A stretch of DNA of 64,000 nucleotides from Schistosoma haematobium (lineage: Eukaryota; Platyhelminthes; Trematoda; Strigeidida; Schistosomatidae), in assembly GCF_000699445.3 (NCBI RefSeq), contig NC_067196.1:27607116-27671115 (forward strand). Reading direction: 5' to 3'. The notes beneath the pieces are model-generated. The model was not told the DNA's origin and did no database searches. It saw nothing but the letters and a program-made list of their open reading frames with translations. The translations under genes were made by a program, and so were the position numbers. Positions 12,501-23,732 of the stretch are shown piece after piece (position 1 is the stretch's first letter; every line of letters starts with the position of its first letter).

Positions 12501-15500
12501 TCAACATATTGGTGACCCGCCTTTAGAACGCGCACCATTTTCCTACAAAGTCTGCTGCATTCTCCTCAAGAGTATCATAAAGAACTTCATATTGGAATTA
12601 TTACTATAATTAATAACAATCCATTGACAGTCATAATAAATTCACTCATAATATTTCCCCTTTGGAATTATTACTGTATATTCTCATACATATACCCAAA
12701 GTGACAATTTTTCTTTTCGGTGAGTCTTATATATATTTCTTGTTATTTTTGATTTCTCTTCATATTGTATATTACAATCCTCGGCTTATTATTACTATTG
12801 CTTCTTCGTATCATGGCACTTGATAATTCGCTAAGTCTTTCATCTAAATCTATTTCCGTGGGTGCCATCTCTGTACCTTTACCCATTTTTAATCCACGAA
12901 AGGCTGAACTCTGGTTTGCTCGCTTAGAAAGCTTTTTTGTAGCAAACAAAATCACAAATCAGAGTACGAAATTTAGTTACGCAAACTCACTGCTGCCGGA
13001 CGACGTCATTGAACAAGTGCCTGATGTCATTTTTAAGCCGGATCCTGACTCATCATTCGATTGTCTGAAAAGAGAGGTCATTCGTGTCACATCTCTCACC
13101 GACCAACAGACAATTGATCAACTTTTAGCCAACGTGGAGCTAGGTGATAATACACCGTCACAGTTAAAACGCCACATGACAAACTTATTAGGAAATCGTA
13201 CAGTAGACAAACGTCTACTATATCAATTGTGGCTCAGACGTCTCCCTCAAAACATTCAACAGATACTAGCAATTGGAGACGAAGACGTTGATTTTGATAG
13301 ACTAGCAGACATAGCCGACAGAATTTACGAACGGTCCAAGACTCACCTTGTATCTCAAATCCAATCAAGCTCAGCTGACGAGATCGCCGAGTTACGACGA
13401 TCAGTTGATACCCTTACCAAACAGATAACTCAGATCCAATTATTGAATGCCTCCCACAGTATGCGTAGAGGAACATCCACAAGCCGTAGACGACGTAGTC
13501 CAAGCACTACTAGATACAACATTTGTTGGTACCATAGAACATATGGCAAACAAGCTAGAAAATGTACTCCGCCTTGTAACTTTGCAAGCACACAGAAAAA
13601 GGAACGTCAAGACCGTAGGTTAATGACGACTGCACTCACAGACCACAACTTTCAAGACAGTCGTCTATTATATGTTACAGACAAAAGAACCGGCACACAG
13701 TTTTTAGTCGACACTGGGGCAGAGGTTAGTGTAGTACCACCTACTGCACTCGAGAAAAACACACCTGACCCCAAACTAAAACTACAAGCTGCAAACAGGT
13801 CTGACATCAAGACGTACGGCAAAAGGCGGTTGCAATTAAATTTCGGTCCTAAATCTAATTTTTCCTGGAGTTTCATCATAGCGGACATCCTCGTTCCTAT
13901 AATCGGCATTGATTTTCTGCAATTCCACAAAATACTGGTAGACGTCAGAAATAGGAAACTTGTCCTTGCCGAACAGAGTAAGGAAATTAGAGGAATTATA
14001 TCAAATGAGACTTCCATACATTTATTAGTTAAACCTCATCATGAGAACGACAAATACGTCAATTTACTTAATCAGTTTCCAGATTTATTACGACCGAGTT
14101 TCAAACACGACAAACCGACGCATACCGTCGTACACCACATAAAGACAGAGGGTCCACCAGTGTTCGCACGTCCAAGACGCCTTGATCCCTCTCGTCTGGC
14201 TATCGCAAAGAACGAATTCAACAAAATGATTGAGTTGGGCATCATACGCCCCTCCGATAGTCCGTGGGCATCACCGCTCCATATGGTACCTAAGAAAAAC
14301 TCTTCCGAAGTTAGACCGTGCGGTGACTATAGAGCTCTCAACAGCCGGACCATACCAGATAGATATCCTCTCCCACATTTGCATGACTTCACTCATAGCC
14401 TATCTGACGTGTCGATTTTTTCAAAAATTGATCTCGTCCGTGCTTACCATCACATTCCAATTCATCCAGACGATGTTCCTAAAACAGCCATTACTACCCC
14501 CTTTGGACTATACGAATTCGTCCGTATGCCTTTCGGATTAAGGAATGCTGCACAAAGTTTCCAGCGTTTTATTGACTAAGTGGTACGGGACTTACCGTTT
14601 GTGTATGCTTACATAGATGACCTACTTATAGCAAGCAAAGATGAAAATGAACATCTAACTCATCTGAAAATGCTTTTTGAGAAGCTAAACGAGTATGGGT
14701 TAGCGGTCAATCCTGACAAATGTGAGTTCAGAAAACAATCCCTCACCTTTTTAGGTCACGTACTTGATAAGCAAGGCATTAAACCAGTTCCTGAGGAAAC
14801 ACAAGCTATCAAAAATTATCCTTTGCCTGATTCATTCAAGAAACTACGACGTTTCCTTGGGATGATCAACTTTTACGGACGTTTTATCCCTAAATGTGCA
14901 GACTTATCAAAACCACTAACTGATTTATTAAGGGGACGAGCTAAATCATTAGCAATGACACCGCAAGCAATTCAAGCATTTGATCAGTTGAAAAGCGCTT
15001 TAAGCACAGAGGCATTACTCGCACGACGAAAGGTTGATGCACCTTTAGCAATAATGACCGACGCTTCTAACGTAGCAGTAGGTGCTGTACTTCAGCAACG
15101 TGTCAATGAACAATGGCAACCCCTTGCATTTTTCTCAAAAAAGCTAAACGCAACGCAAACAAAATATAGCACATTCGGTAGAGAACTGTTGGCTATCTAC
15201 TTAGCCATCAAACACTTTCGCTACATGTTAGAAAGCAATTCTTTCACGATATATACTGATCACAAACCCCTAACTAAGTCCTTGATGCACAATCATGATA
15301 AATATAGTCCGCGCGAAATTCGTCAACTAGAATTCATTTCACAATTTGCAGCTGATATACGCTATATTAAAGGCATGCAAATGAGGCAGCAGATGCACTA
15401 TCGAGATTAAATATCAATACCTTCTCGATCCCTGATATAGACTATCAAGAAATGGCAAAGCATCAAAAGCTCGATACGGAGCTACAAAAGCTTTTGCAGT

Positions 15501-17905
15501 CTAAGGAAACGGAATTATTATTCCAAAACATCCCCATAAACAACAAGGACACCTTAACTTGTGATACCTTAACAGGTAAAACTCGCCCTTTTGTACCTTT
15601 CGGTATGAGACGAAATATTTTTGAGAAAAAACAGACAACTGTAAAACCGTCTAAACCTGCAGCAGAGCAAGCACCATTCAAACTATCTGCAACAAGCAGC
15701 ACTTCAAATCAAAGTTCAGCAGCAGCACAAACTACAACAAGATCAGGAAGAAGAGTACATTGGCCAGATAGGTATGTAGCAACCACTATATTTATCTAGA
15801 CCAAATCCTGAGACTACTCTTATAACACATAAAAATCCTACTTTATTTTGATTACAATTTTTTTTATTGGCCCCACGGATCATCATTATGCTTACATTTT
15901 AACTTTATACAATTCATTAATGTTAAATATACACTTGTATATACGATATGAAACGTTTCAACACACAAGCTGTTATTACAATTTTACGCTTACTCATCAT
16001 ATTGAGTTGTACTTTCATTTTAAAAACAGTTCCGTTCTTTATCTCTTTGTCGAACATAGATGTTAATCCAATTTTTTTTGGTACATAAAAACATCAATGT
16101 TCTGGATGGGAGCTTATGTGGCAAGCCCATTTCACTATTGTATCATTTATCTAGTCATTGTAACTCAGACTCAATCCACTATGTTAATTTCGGTGTGTAT
16201 GATCGGATGTATGTCTGTACATTAACTCTTAAGCTATTTTCCTATTGGTTTCAATGTGCAGATAATCGATAATCTATCCACACCCGATTAACTCTCAAAT
16301 ATATATGGATTTTTAACAGACTCACTCACTCTCCCTGTTTCATCGTGTGCTTGCTCACCGAACGCTTGTGGATTATTATTATTCATTATCAATAAACTAT
16401 CTCTATTACTGGTGTTCAGGCTTTTTAATAATCTCGAGTAAATTCGCAATTCTACTAGGAGATTAAGCCTACCTAAAATACTCAGTTACGGGATATTATT
16501 ATTTGGAGTCAGATATTGAGGACATTATCCTCAACACTACTTTTAAATTATGGCATTATGTTGTATCCACTCAGTAACCAACATCTGGATCCTAAGATTA
16601 CAATTCTGTTTATCAGTGAAGTTGTAACACTCATGGTACATAAAATGAGATGGGTATATAGTGATAATAACTAACACCGTAATCTATCTACCTACAGACT
16701 TGTATATGTTTATTCATACAAGATCGTTTAAGTTTACAGAGTAAGGTGACTTACTTAAGCGCCTAATTTCAAAAGCTCTAGTGTTTGAAGTGCTAAATTA
16801 CAAACTAAACCAGCAAACAGCTTGTAAATAACAGGAAAGTGCTTGTTATGTCTGATTGTTAACGAAATGTTCACTCTGGGATCCTAGATTTTTAACAAAC
16901 TTACTTATTAGTCAACGAAACAAACGGAAATATACTGTTACATTAACGGTTGTGCAAATTCTTTGACGTTGAGTGACGTTTATTCATTGCGATTGAGAGA
17001 AGCATAAAACATTTGTGCTGAATACTGAGAAAATCATTATTGGCGTTTCGAAATTTATCTTATTTTTTGTTAGGTTGGTATATCTTTTTTTTCAAGAAAT
17101 TACTAAAATTATTTTAGGAATCATTCCATTTTCGATCAAGCAGTTTACCAAGCAGAGCGAAATTCGTTTAGATTATTTCATCCGTTGGTTAGTTAACTAG
17201 TGAAAAATGCTTGTTTTTATCTTACTCCAAAGTATAAATGTATTGACTAATAAAAAGCTGAAATGATTGCGTTGGTGTTAAATTTTTTGAGCTGAATGGT
17301 TTGATCTCTCAAGCCTTGTCATTCAGTATAATGGCTTACATACCTCCAGTATCTTGCTTCTTTAAAAGCCACTTCTACAGTGTATTTTAAATTTATCTTA
17401 CTAAACTATTGAAGATAAAAACCTTATATATATAACAAGTATATACCTTATCATGTTGTCCCTTAGCTCATAGTTTATTCATTCATTTACCAAGTCCAAA
17501 TTCGTGCATTTGACTTTATACTACACATTGTATGAGAGATAATGATCCTACTTAGTTATCTAAACTAAAGTGACTATAGTAGGGTTCAAACGTGGGATTT
17601 AATAGATGAATGTCGAACGCCTTAACCAATGAGCCACTGATCAACTTATTCATTAACTATATGACTTTTTTAATATTGTTCTTTTTCTAGTACATACATT
17701 GTCATCATTTAATTTATAGAGTAACATTTTAGTTACACAGTAATCGTTTCTTTTCTTTTGTGTAAATTTACAGCTGGATAAATCCGATCCTTCCACATGG
17801 GATGCTTGGTTGTTGAAACTTGCTGAATTTAAGGCACGTCGAGCAAATAAGATTTCATCTACCATAAACACAAATCAGAAAAAGAGAATTAATGGAATTG
17901 GATAA
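9598..17905 (+). CDS. 3' part of a host gene with an Arg/Ser-rich segment (five exons)
   Basis: Five exons join with matching phases and GT-AG borders: 9598-9660, 10469-10501 (a 33-bp micro-exon), 10554-10665, 11703-11906 and 17774-17905 (stop TAA). They encode about 181 C-terminal residues. The first exon is rich in Arg, Ser and His ([14 protein letters not shown]), like RS domains of splicing factors, followed by [10 protein letters not shown]. The middle is Ser-rich, with a likely helix [13 protein letters not shown]. The last exon reads [20 protein letters not shown] then a basic tail. The 5' exons are outside the recognised part or left of the window. I do not recognise the family; an RNA-processing role is only suggested by the RS-like segment. 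The 5.9-kb last intron holds a sense-oriented Gypsy element. Confidence 0.7.
9830..9998 (+). repeat. RTE 3'-end fragment in an intron
   Basis: Ends in ACTGACTGACTGACC preceded by GTGCCAAATTCTGCGTTGCG, matching the tail style of the RTE copy that ends near 9450. Lies in the first recognised intron. The left border is vague. Confidence 0.4.
12087..12506 (+). repeat. Gypsy 5' LTR
   Basis: 420 bp, TGTGGCAAGC...CCTCAACA, TG...CA ends; identical to the 3' LTR. Contains AATAAA in CATTATCAATAAACTATC near 12360, a plausible polyadenylation signal. Confidence 0.9.
12510..12520 (+). other. Primer binding site (tRNA-Trp-like)
   Basis: TGGTGACCC starts three bases after the 5' LTR and is complementary to a tRNA 3' end reading GGGTCACCA. 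That fits tRNA-Trp, the primer reported for the CsRn1 clade. Confidence 0.6.
12813..14579 (+). CDS. Gypsy Gag-protease-RT (N-terminal part of Gag-Pol, ends at a premature stop)
   Basis: The start is the ATG at 12813 (ATCATGG context), not the in-frame ATG at 12765 that would add 16 hydrophobic residues. In order: Gag with [17 protein letters not shown] near the N-terminus; CHCC finger [18 protein letters not shown] at about residue 250; aspartic protease [14 protein letters not shown] at about 305; RT fingers [11 protein letters not shown] and [10 protein letters not shown]; palm [16 protein letters not shown]; and [19 protein letters not shown] (14577-14579) then stops the frame just before the YIDD box. 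No frameshift separates Gag and Pol. Unless the stop is read through, the product would lack the catalytic RT aspartates. Confidence 0.85.
   Translation: MALDNSLSLSSKSISVGAISVPLPIFNPRKAELWFARLESFFVANKITNQSTKFSYANSLLPDDVIEQVPDVIFKPDPDSSFDCLKREVIRVTSLTDQQTIDQLLANVELGDNTPSQLKRHMTNLLGNRTVDKRLLYQLWLRRLPQNIQQILAIGDEDVDFDRLADIADRIYERSKTHLVSQIQSSSADEIAELRRSVDTLTKQITQIQLLNASHSMRRGTSTSRRRRSPSTTRYNICWYHRTYGKQARKCTPPCNFASTQKKERQDRRLMTTALTDHNFQDSRLLYVTDKRTGTQFLVDTGAEVSVVPPTALEKNTPDPKLKLQAANRSDIKTYGKRRLQLNFGPKSNFSWSFIIADILVPIIGIDFLQFHKILVDVRNRKLVLAEQSKEIRGIISNETSIHLLVKPHHENDKYVNLLNQFPDLLRPSFKHDKPTHTVVHHIKTEGPPVFARPRRLDPSRLAIAKNEFNKMIELGIIRPSDSPWASPLHMVPKKNSSEVRPCGDYRALNSRTIPDRYPLPHLHDFTHSLSDVSIFSKIDLVRAYHHIPIHPDDVPKTAITTPFGLYEFVRMPFGLRNAAQSFQRFID
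14580..15799 (+). pseudogene. Gypsy RT catalytic box, RNase H and truncated integrase
   Basis: Continues in the same frame after the stop: [13 protein letters not shown] (RT catalytic YIDD), [13 protein letters not shown], connection, then RNase H with [31 protein letters not shown] and YTDHKPL. A single-base frameshift near 15375 shifts the frame; the expected [10 protein letters not shown] is legible one frame over. The next frame (15452-15799) gives the spacer and the first integrase residues ([19 protein letters not shown]), then jumps to a Ser/Thr-rich C-terminus ending [15 protein letters not shown]. The HHCC finger and the D,D-35-E core are absent. Confidence 0.85.
16117..16536 (+). 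repeat. Gypsy 3' LTR
   Basis: Identical to 12087-12506. Preceded by GGATGGGAGCTTA, a weak polypurine tract. Confidence 0.9.
17570..17645 (-). repeat. tRNA-derived SINE remnant
   Basis: The reverse strand reads CAGTGGCTCATTGGTTAAGG (A-box-like TGGCTCATTGG) and further on GTTTGAACCC (B-box-like). No tRNA cloverleaf is intact. Located just upstream of the last exon of the 9.6-17.9 kb gene. Confidence 0.45.
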
Positions 17906-18026
17906 TAAAGTATACTTTTCTTATAACTTACTAATGGTTAGATCTATTTAAATCATTATAGTTTTTATTTCCTGCGAATACAACATGTACATTTTTAACG
18001 TATTCTTTTTATGAAATATTACTACG

Positions 18027-18032
18027 AATAAA
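18027..18032 (+). terminator. Putative polyadenylation signal AATAAA
   Basis: AATAAATAAATG lies about 120 bp after the stop codon at 17905 and is followed by a T-rich stretch. Confidence 0.5.
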
Positions 18033-18059
18033 TAAATGTAAATCAATTGTAATAATTTT

Positions 18060-19440
18060 GATTTTTTGTAACTCACCAGACTTGTTTTCAAAATTGTGAG
18101 GGATTAAACACCGATGTCTGATTGTGTTTGGATAAAAAATAATGCAGCATAATTCTGAGCTATGCAGGTCACCATCAAAAATAACTCTTGATCCTATTTT
18201 TGTGCTTTTGTGTACTTACGAGCATGATGTGTTTGAAATATCCATGGAGTTTATTCTAACTCTAAAGTTCTAATCTATGAAGGGTAATGCTGGAATGAAT
18301 TTACTCTTAACTATGGAAAATTTATAAGTAGAATGTGACATTATTTCGATTTGTGGAATTGGACTAGATCCCTAATCTGTAAATATTTTTTTACAGTCAG
18401 GATAATTCGCCAATAAGACATTAGGTGTCTCAATTCTTAATGTGAAAGAGTCTGATATTCTGGTTAAATCACTTCAGTCAGAACATTTAAAAAAGAACAC
18501 ACCTCAACTTAGTAGTTTTTATCTGTTAAATTTTCATTTGGATTTTCCTATTACCTTAATAAATCATTCCTTTGGTCTATAGACTGATTTGAATTGAGTT
18601 CGTACCTGTTCCGTCTAACACAATGTGTTATTTAAAATGTTCACTCTATCTTACTTTCAGTTTGAAAAAAGGAGTGTGTTGCATTTTGTTTGACTGGTCG
18701 CGATTGAGTCCAAAAAATCTACTTGAAACGACTTTAGCAAATCGTTTGAGAAACTAACGCTGCTAATCATGGATTCAAAGTACAGTTTGAGGTCTTCAAA
18801 ATATTTGGATACTGAAGATATATAAATTCTGGAAACTTTTCAGCACCACCTTAGTAGTGATACATTATTGAGTGAATGTAGGAAACTGTAACTGTCAATT
18901 GTATTTGGAATGTATAACTTAAGTTAAAATACCGTGAGAATGAACGTCATCTGTTCGCGTTCACAATATTACAATAAACAAGACTATAACACATCTAAGC
19001 GTAAATTATTTAATTAAATCTCGCCACACTTTGAGTTGTCACTACTGAGTGTGGCATAAATAGTTAAAGAATTCGCATTACCAATAATCAGCACTGCCTA
19101 GTCAAATGAAAATATATATAATTTGTTTAGTTAATTATTCTAGGTTATCTAGAGTTGTCCGTCATAACATAAATCTTTCTGTCTCATGAACTCTAAACCT
19201 AATTTTTCTTGAAGATTAATTTTATCGGTTCTGAAAGCTATGAATAATCAAAATTAGCGAATATTCATTTGATTCTAATGAAATAACTTAGATCTTTATT
19301 CTCATTTGAACCCAATAATTAAATGTTATTGGGACTGTATTAATGATCTTTTCTCTGTGGTCAACAAGTAATTAGCGAAACGCAACACATCAAAGCCTTA
19401 TTCTAAGAAAGTAAATTATTCTAAGACAACTCGTCAGAGA
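18060..19440. other. AT-rich intergenic DNA
   Basis: No coding frame, RNA gene or repeat end recognised between the gene ending at 17905 and the RTE derivative at 19458. Confidence 0.4.
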
Positions 19441-19457
19441 ATATTCCCGAATATCAT

Positions 19458-19940
19458 TTATATCATTATTTTATTTGAGCACATAAATATTGCTACAAGG
19501 GGGCACCATATATATATATGCGCCACACAAATTTCATTCTATTTGTGTGTGGGCTGTGATACTGCCCAGGTGCCCAGACCGAAGCAGGTGGTTTCCTTAG
19601 GGGGTCACACCCCGAGCCTTTGACCTAAAGGTCTAACCCACAAGGCAGTGGAGCATCGTGAGGAGATGCAGTCTCATGGTAGCCGGTGACCAACGATTGG
19701 TTCATACGCCATTTGTTCCCGCAGGATACTGGAGCCCATGTACACCATTGGTTTGGAATCCGGTTAAAGTGCCGGACATTTGCTTTTCGTCCTCTGAATT
19801 TCGTAAACAAAACCCCCGCCATGAGAAGGCAGTGAGTAGGACTTCCCTCGCAGAGGCTGTGTACGCGTGACAATGTGAGAGCATTTCGAGAGGTAGGGTG
19901 GGCCCTTCCCACTCTTGGCCATACCAGGGCATTTGGGGGC
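19458..19940 (-). mobile_element. Internally deleted, non-autonomous RTE derivative (483 bp)
   Basis: Reading the minus strand, this is the roughly 400-bp 5' leader of the RTE family seen at 44.45-44.87 kb (GGGCACC...CAGTATC, the CCTTTAGGTCAAAGGC block, the CGAAAAGC region), joined directly to the last about 60 nt of its 3' UTR (GTGTGGCGCATATATAT...CAATATTTATG) and an A/T-rich tail. The whole endonuclease-RT frame is gone. It is flanked by a 15-bp target duplication with one mismatch: ATTCCCGAATATCAT (19443-19457) and ATTCCTGAATATCAT (19941-19955). The duplication shows that the deleted form itself was inserted. Confidence 0.8.
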
Positions 19941-20119
19941 ATTCCTGAATATCATGGGTTAATATACATTTTTTGGTGGAGTTTTGTTCTCTGAGCTGGA
20001 TGGTTTGATCGTGGAGCTTTCATCGGAAGAAGTGAAGAAACTCGACAGGAAATAAGACAAACCATAGTACCGCTAACTCGGCGGAGGAAAGGAAACACTC
20101 AACACCTCACATGAACAAA

Positions 20120-21680
20120 AAGCCTTAAAGAAACTCAGGACTAGAGAAGATATTGTCATAGTCCCAGCGAACAAAGGACGCACTACGGTGATTATGGACA
20201 GGGAATAATATGTTAGGAAAGCCGAGGAACTGCTTGAGCATAAGAACGTATACAAATCAATGGATACATATCCAGTCAAAAGTTTAGATAACCAAATCTC
20301 AAGGACTTTAAACAAGCTTGTCAAAGCAAGATCAATCGGGAATGAAATCCAGTGGTTCAGTACTCCCTCGATTATACGGTAAGCCGAGAATACATAAACC
20401 AATCATCCCACTACGTCCAATTGTATCACTTCCCGGAACCCCAACATACAATTTGTCAAGAGAAAATTCACCGATACTGAAACATTCAGTGGTTTCATCC
20501 AACCACTCCATCAATTCTCCCATACAATTCCCGGATAAGCCTAAGGACATTCAAATCAACAATTTAGAACTGATGATATCCGTCGCTGTAATAGCTTTAC
20601 TCACCTCAGTTGAACCAAGCTTAGCAAAGGAAACTATCCCTGCTTTCCACCAACGACACAAATCTGCCAAAGTACACGAAGCTCCAAAGTCAAAGTTTAC
20701 TAAAACTCATAGGTTTATGCTCAAACAAACCTCTAATTCAACAACTAAATCTACGGACAAACGAAAGGAAAACCGATGGGATCACCAATATCAGGACTTA
20801 CTGTAGAAGCAGCGATGAATAGACTGGAAACCTCGATCTTATCAGTGATCAAGCCAATGATTTGGATTCGTTATGTGGACGACACATTCGTCATCGTCAA
20901 AAAGGACGAGCTGGGAAACACCTTCAAACTGATCAACGACGTCTTCGATGACATAAAGTTCACGATAAAACAGGAGCCAAACAAAAAACTATCATTCTTG
21001 AATGTGTTAATCACCAGAACCGACATAGGAAAAATAGAGACTCAAGTTTATCTGAGGCTGAGACACACAGATCAAATTTTCAATTCCAGTAGCAACAACC
21101 CAAGAACTCACAAAATCATCTGCGTACAAGCTTTATTCAAGAACGCGGGGACACACTTGCAACGCGAAAAAATAAAAAAAACACCTGATTTCCACCTTTC
21201 AGAAGAACGGCTATCGAATCAATTTCGTCAAAAAATATCAGCCAAAGGCATCATCTGAAACAAAGTCAAGCACAGAAATTCACAAACAGATCATCTTACT
21301 ATATACAAAAGGCATATTAGAAATTACAACGAGATTGTTGAAGTTTCTTGGATTAGGTGTAGCAGACAACCAACGAAATCACTTCAATCAATCCTATTGA
21401 AACCAAAGGATGAAATGACGATAGAAGAAAAACCGAACATCTACAAAATAAATTGTTCCAACTGCGAAATACACTACTTCGGACGAAGTGTATGTTCCCT
21501 TTATCTTCGCCTGCATGAACATCAATTCGTGGTCAAACGCCATGACATATCCTCGCTTACATCAATGCATGTGGACACACATTCGACTGGAAGAATGTAG
21601 AGATCTTGGATAGAGGCAATTCTAAAAACGCTAGAGAATTTTTAGAAGCTTGGCACTCAGGTTAATCAGCAATCAACAAA
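20120..21680 (+). pseudogene. Penelope reverse transcriptase and GIY-YIG endonuclease remnant
   Basis: RT N-terminal block LRTREDIVIVPANKG and TTVIMDRE at about 20127-20205, with frameshifts and stops through 20318-20806. Intact palm block 20776-21258: MGSPISGLTVEAAMNRLE, then IRYVDDTFVIVKK (catalytic YVDD) and KLSFLNVLI. The C-terminal block 21397-21600, with PNIYKINCSNCEIHYFGRSV and LRLHEHQ, matches the GIY-YIG domain, here with Y-K-I and Y-F-G in the signature; it breaks at a TAG. Several lesions, so not functional. Penelope elements normally encode RT then GIY-YIG in one frame. Confidence 0.8.
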
Positions 21681-21891
21681 CACATTTAAATCGACCCAAT
21701 TTACCAACCAATCAGAAAAATTATGAACAAATATAGGACCAAAAATCAAACCAATGGGAGGTACAACCAAAATAAAGAAGTAAACAATGACAAACTAAAG
21801 GTCAACAAGGACCAATCAACATCGAGGTCTACTGGGCAAGCTGTCAGCCATATGTAGAGAAATTTGAACACTTCACTTCTACTTGAAGATC

Positions 21892-21928
21892 GTGCTGATG
21901 ATGTCGTTCAGAAGAACCATGAAAGCAC
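21892..21928 (+). ncRNA. Hammerhead-core-like sequence at the Penelope 3' end
   Basis: CTGATGA (21895-21901) and GAAA (21921-21924) flank a GUUC/GAAC hairpin, and GTGC/GCAC closes the outside. Penelope-like elements are known to carry hammerhead motifs in their terminal repeats. The pairs normally next to CUGAUGA and GAAA are missing here, so it is at best degenerate. Confidence 0.35.
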
Positions 21929-22119
21929 CACAAACAAATCATCCAGCTCAGAGAAAAAAACACCAAAATCACCCACATGAGCTACAAATTTTCATCTCAA
22001 ATTTATGTACATATAATTCCGCACTCAAATATTCAAAGTTACTACGACGAAATAATTGTATCTATATTACTCAATTACTTCAACGAATTAGATTTCAGGA
22101 AATAAAATGACTAACTTGG

Positions 22120-22660
22120 CGAATATTTATCAGGAAATTAATGTTATTTGTTTAATCAGAACAATATAACTCTGAATAGTTACTTGTTAGTCAATATATG
22201 AATAAGCAAAGAAAAAATTTCACAAGTAACTAACATTCAGTTACACTTCCCCTTGTAACGACGATGTCCCCATAAAATATTGTCTAACATGGACCCCAGA
22301 TTGTAGACATCAGTTTATATGTATATTATTTAAATTACTGAAAGATGCTAAAACTGTTTTAACTGAACAGTACATTTACATAAGGCATAACCACTTGTAT
22401 TTGTGTTTTAAAGTACATTCAAAAAATCGTTATATTTAGTGGAAGTCATCAAATAACTGATCACGTGATAGGGTCATTCGTAAAATAAGAGACAAGAAAA
22501 GAAACACTTAATCTATTCTTATTGGTTTGTTAGACATTTTCGATAGTATATTTATGAAACTATAGAGACAAAAGTTTTTAAAGAAGTGATTTTTCCACTA
22601 CGTGAACGTGTATTTCAACGTTTTTCACTTAGTTTTACATGTTTCCCTTCATTTTACACT
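22120..22660. other. Intergenic DNA upstream of the ankyrin/SOCS gene
   Basis: AT-rich, no coding signal. Should contain the promoter and 5' UTR of the gene starting at 22661; no TATA or initiator could be assigned. The frame is open upstream of 22661 but without an ATG. Confidence 0.4.
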
Positions 22661-23666
22661 ATGACGGATTCTTCAAATGTTTTCAATAATTTCGATAATA
22701 AACCTGAGTTCCTAACACTCATAAAATCGATTATAAAGAAGGATGATGCAAATCGATTGCTAGCAGTATTAAATAATCTTAGTCAAGATACCGCTACTTT
22801 AAATACCACTGACAATAATAAATGTAACGAAATAGAAAACAAACTGTTTGATTTTGAGCATACAGATCTTGGATATGAAAACTTATTGCATGTAAGTCCC
22901 TTTTTCGATAGATATTTGTTAGGTTTTTTCTTTCATTTTTTTTAACTGAGTATCGTGCAATGATAAAACTTTGCTATCATTTGTTAAATAGGATTTCAGA
23001 AAGATATTTTTATGTAACTATGATATGGGGACGACCCCATATTGGAGTCGAAATAACCTTTGTCTCTTCCCTCAACTACTGTTATTAATCACCAACTAGT
23101 ACTTTAGTCTTTCATAGTTCCTAATGTATCAAATAATTTCATATTTGTAATCCATCGAGAACCTAGAAGAAAATCCTAAGAAATGACAAGTACATATATG
23201 ACGAGGCGAAAAAACAAAATGGAATTCGTTTGACCTTTCATTTAAGGAGGAGGATACAGCAATCTTAATATCACCTTATAATTTTGATGTAACTTATCAT
23301 TCAATAAACAGTGTCTGTTTATAAATAAGAAGTATTGCATACTAGACAAAGTGAAACCTATTGGACTATGGTGGTTTAAAACAGTTTGTCATTTTTTCTA
23401 AAAACTTATGATCGGTAATTCAATTTTAATATTGTCATAATATCGCTACCTTACTCCATTTATCTCAGAGCAAATATATTCACCTTAAAGAGTTTCTTTC
23501 TAAGTTGTTCTCAAAGCTATATACAGTTTTCCAGAAAATTCATCATTGCCTACAAAATTTTTATAAGTACACTTGAGTGTCTATTATTCAGTTTACCGCA
23601 ATTACCATGACAAGTTACTATAAACAAAGTAATTTAAAACAAAAACTAGTTGACTAAAGTATTATC

Positions 23667-23732
<66 letters not shown>

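Larger units (their letters stand above)
12087..16536 (+). mobile_element. Ty3/Gypsy LTR retrotransposon, CsRn1/Boudicca-like, integrase-deleted
   Basis: 4,450 bp with two 420-bp LTRs that I compared base by base and found identical. Internal part: primer binding site, Gag with a CHCC finger, aspartic protease, RT, RNase H, the start of the integrase zinc region, then an abrupt jump to the Pol C-terminus. The integrase core is missing. The CHCC Gag finger is the hallmark of the CsRn1 clade known from trematodes. Flanks: ...GACTA before and CTACT after, so only CTA is shared and a target duplication is unproven. It lies in sense orientation in the last intron of the host gene ending at 17905. 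Confidence 0.9.
19965..21990 (+). mobile_element. Penelope-like element, decayed
   Basis: Pieces of the Penelope RT and its GIY-YIG endonuclease occur in the right order. A leader containing CTCTGAGCTGGATGG precedes them (about 19990), and a 3' region with a hammerhead-like core follows (21892-21928). Both borders are approximate. Confidence 0.75.

Noticed and set aside
17265..17305. GAGCTGAATGGTTTGATC resembling the Penelope leader at 19990
   Set aside because: About 25 bp of similarity; too short to call an element.
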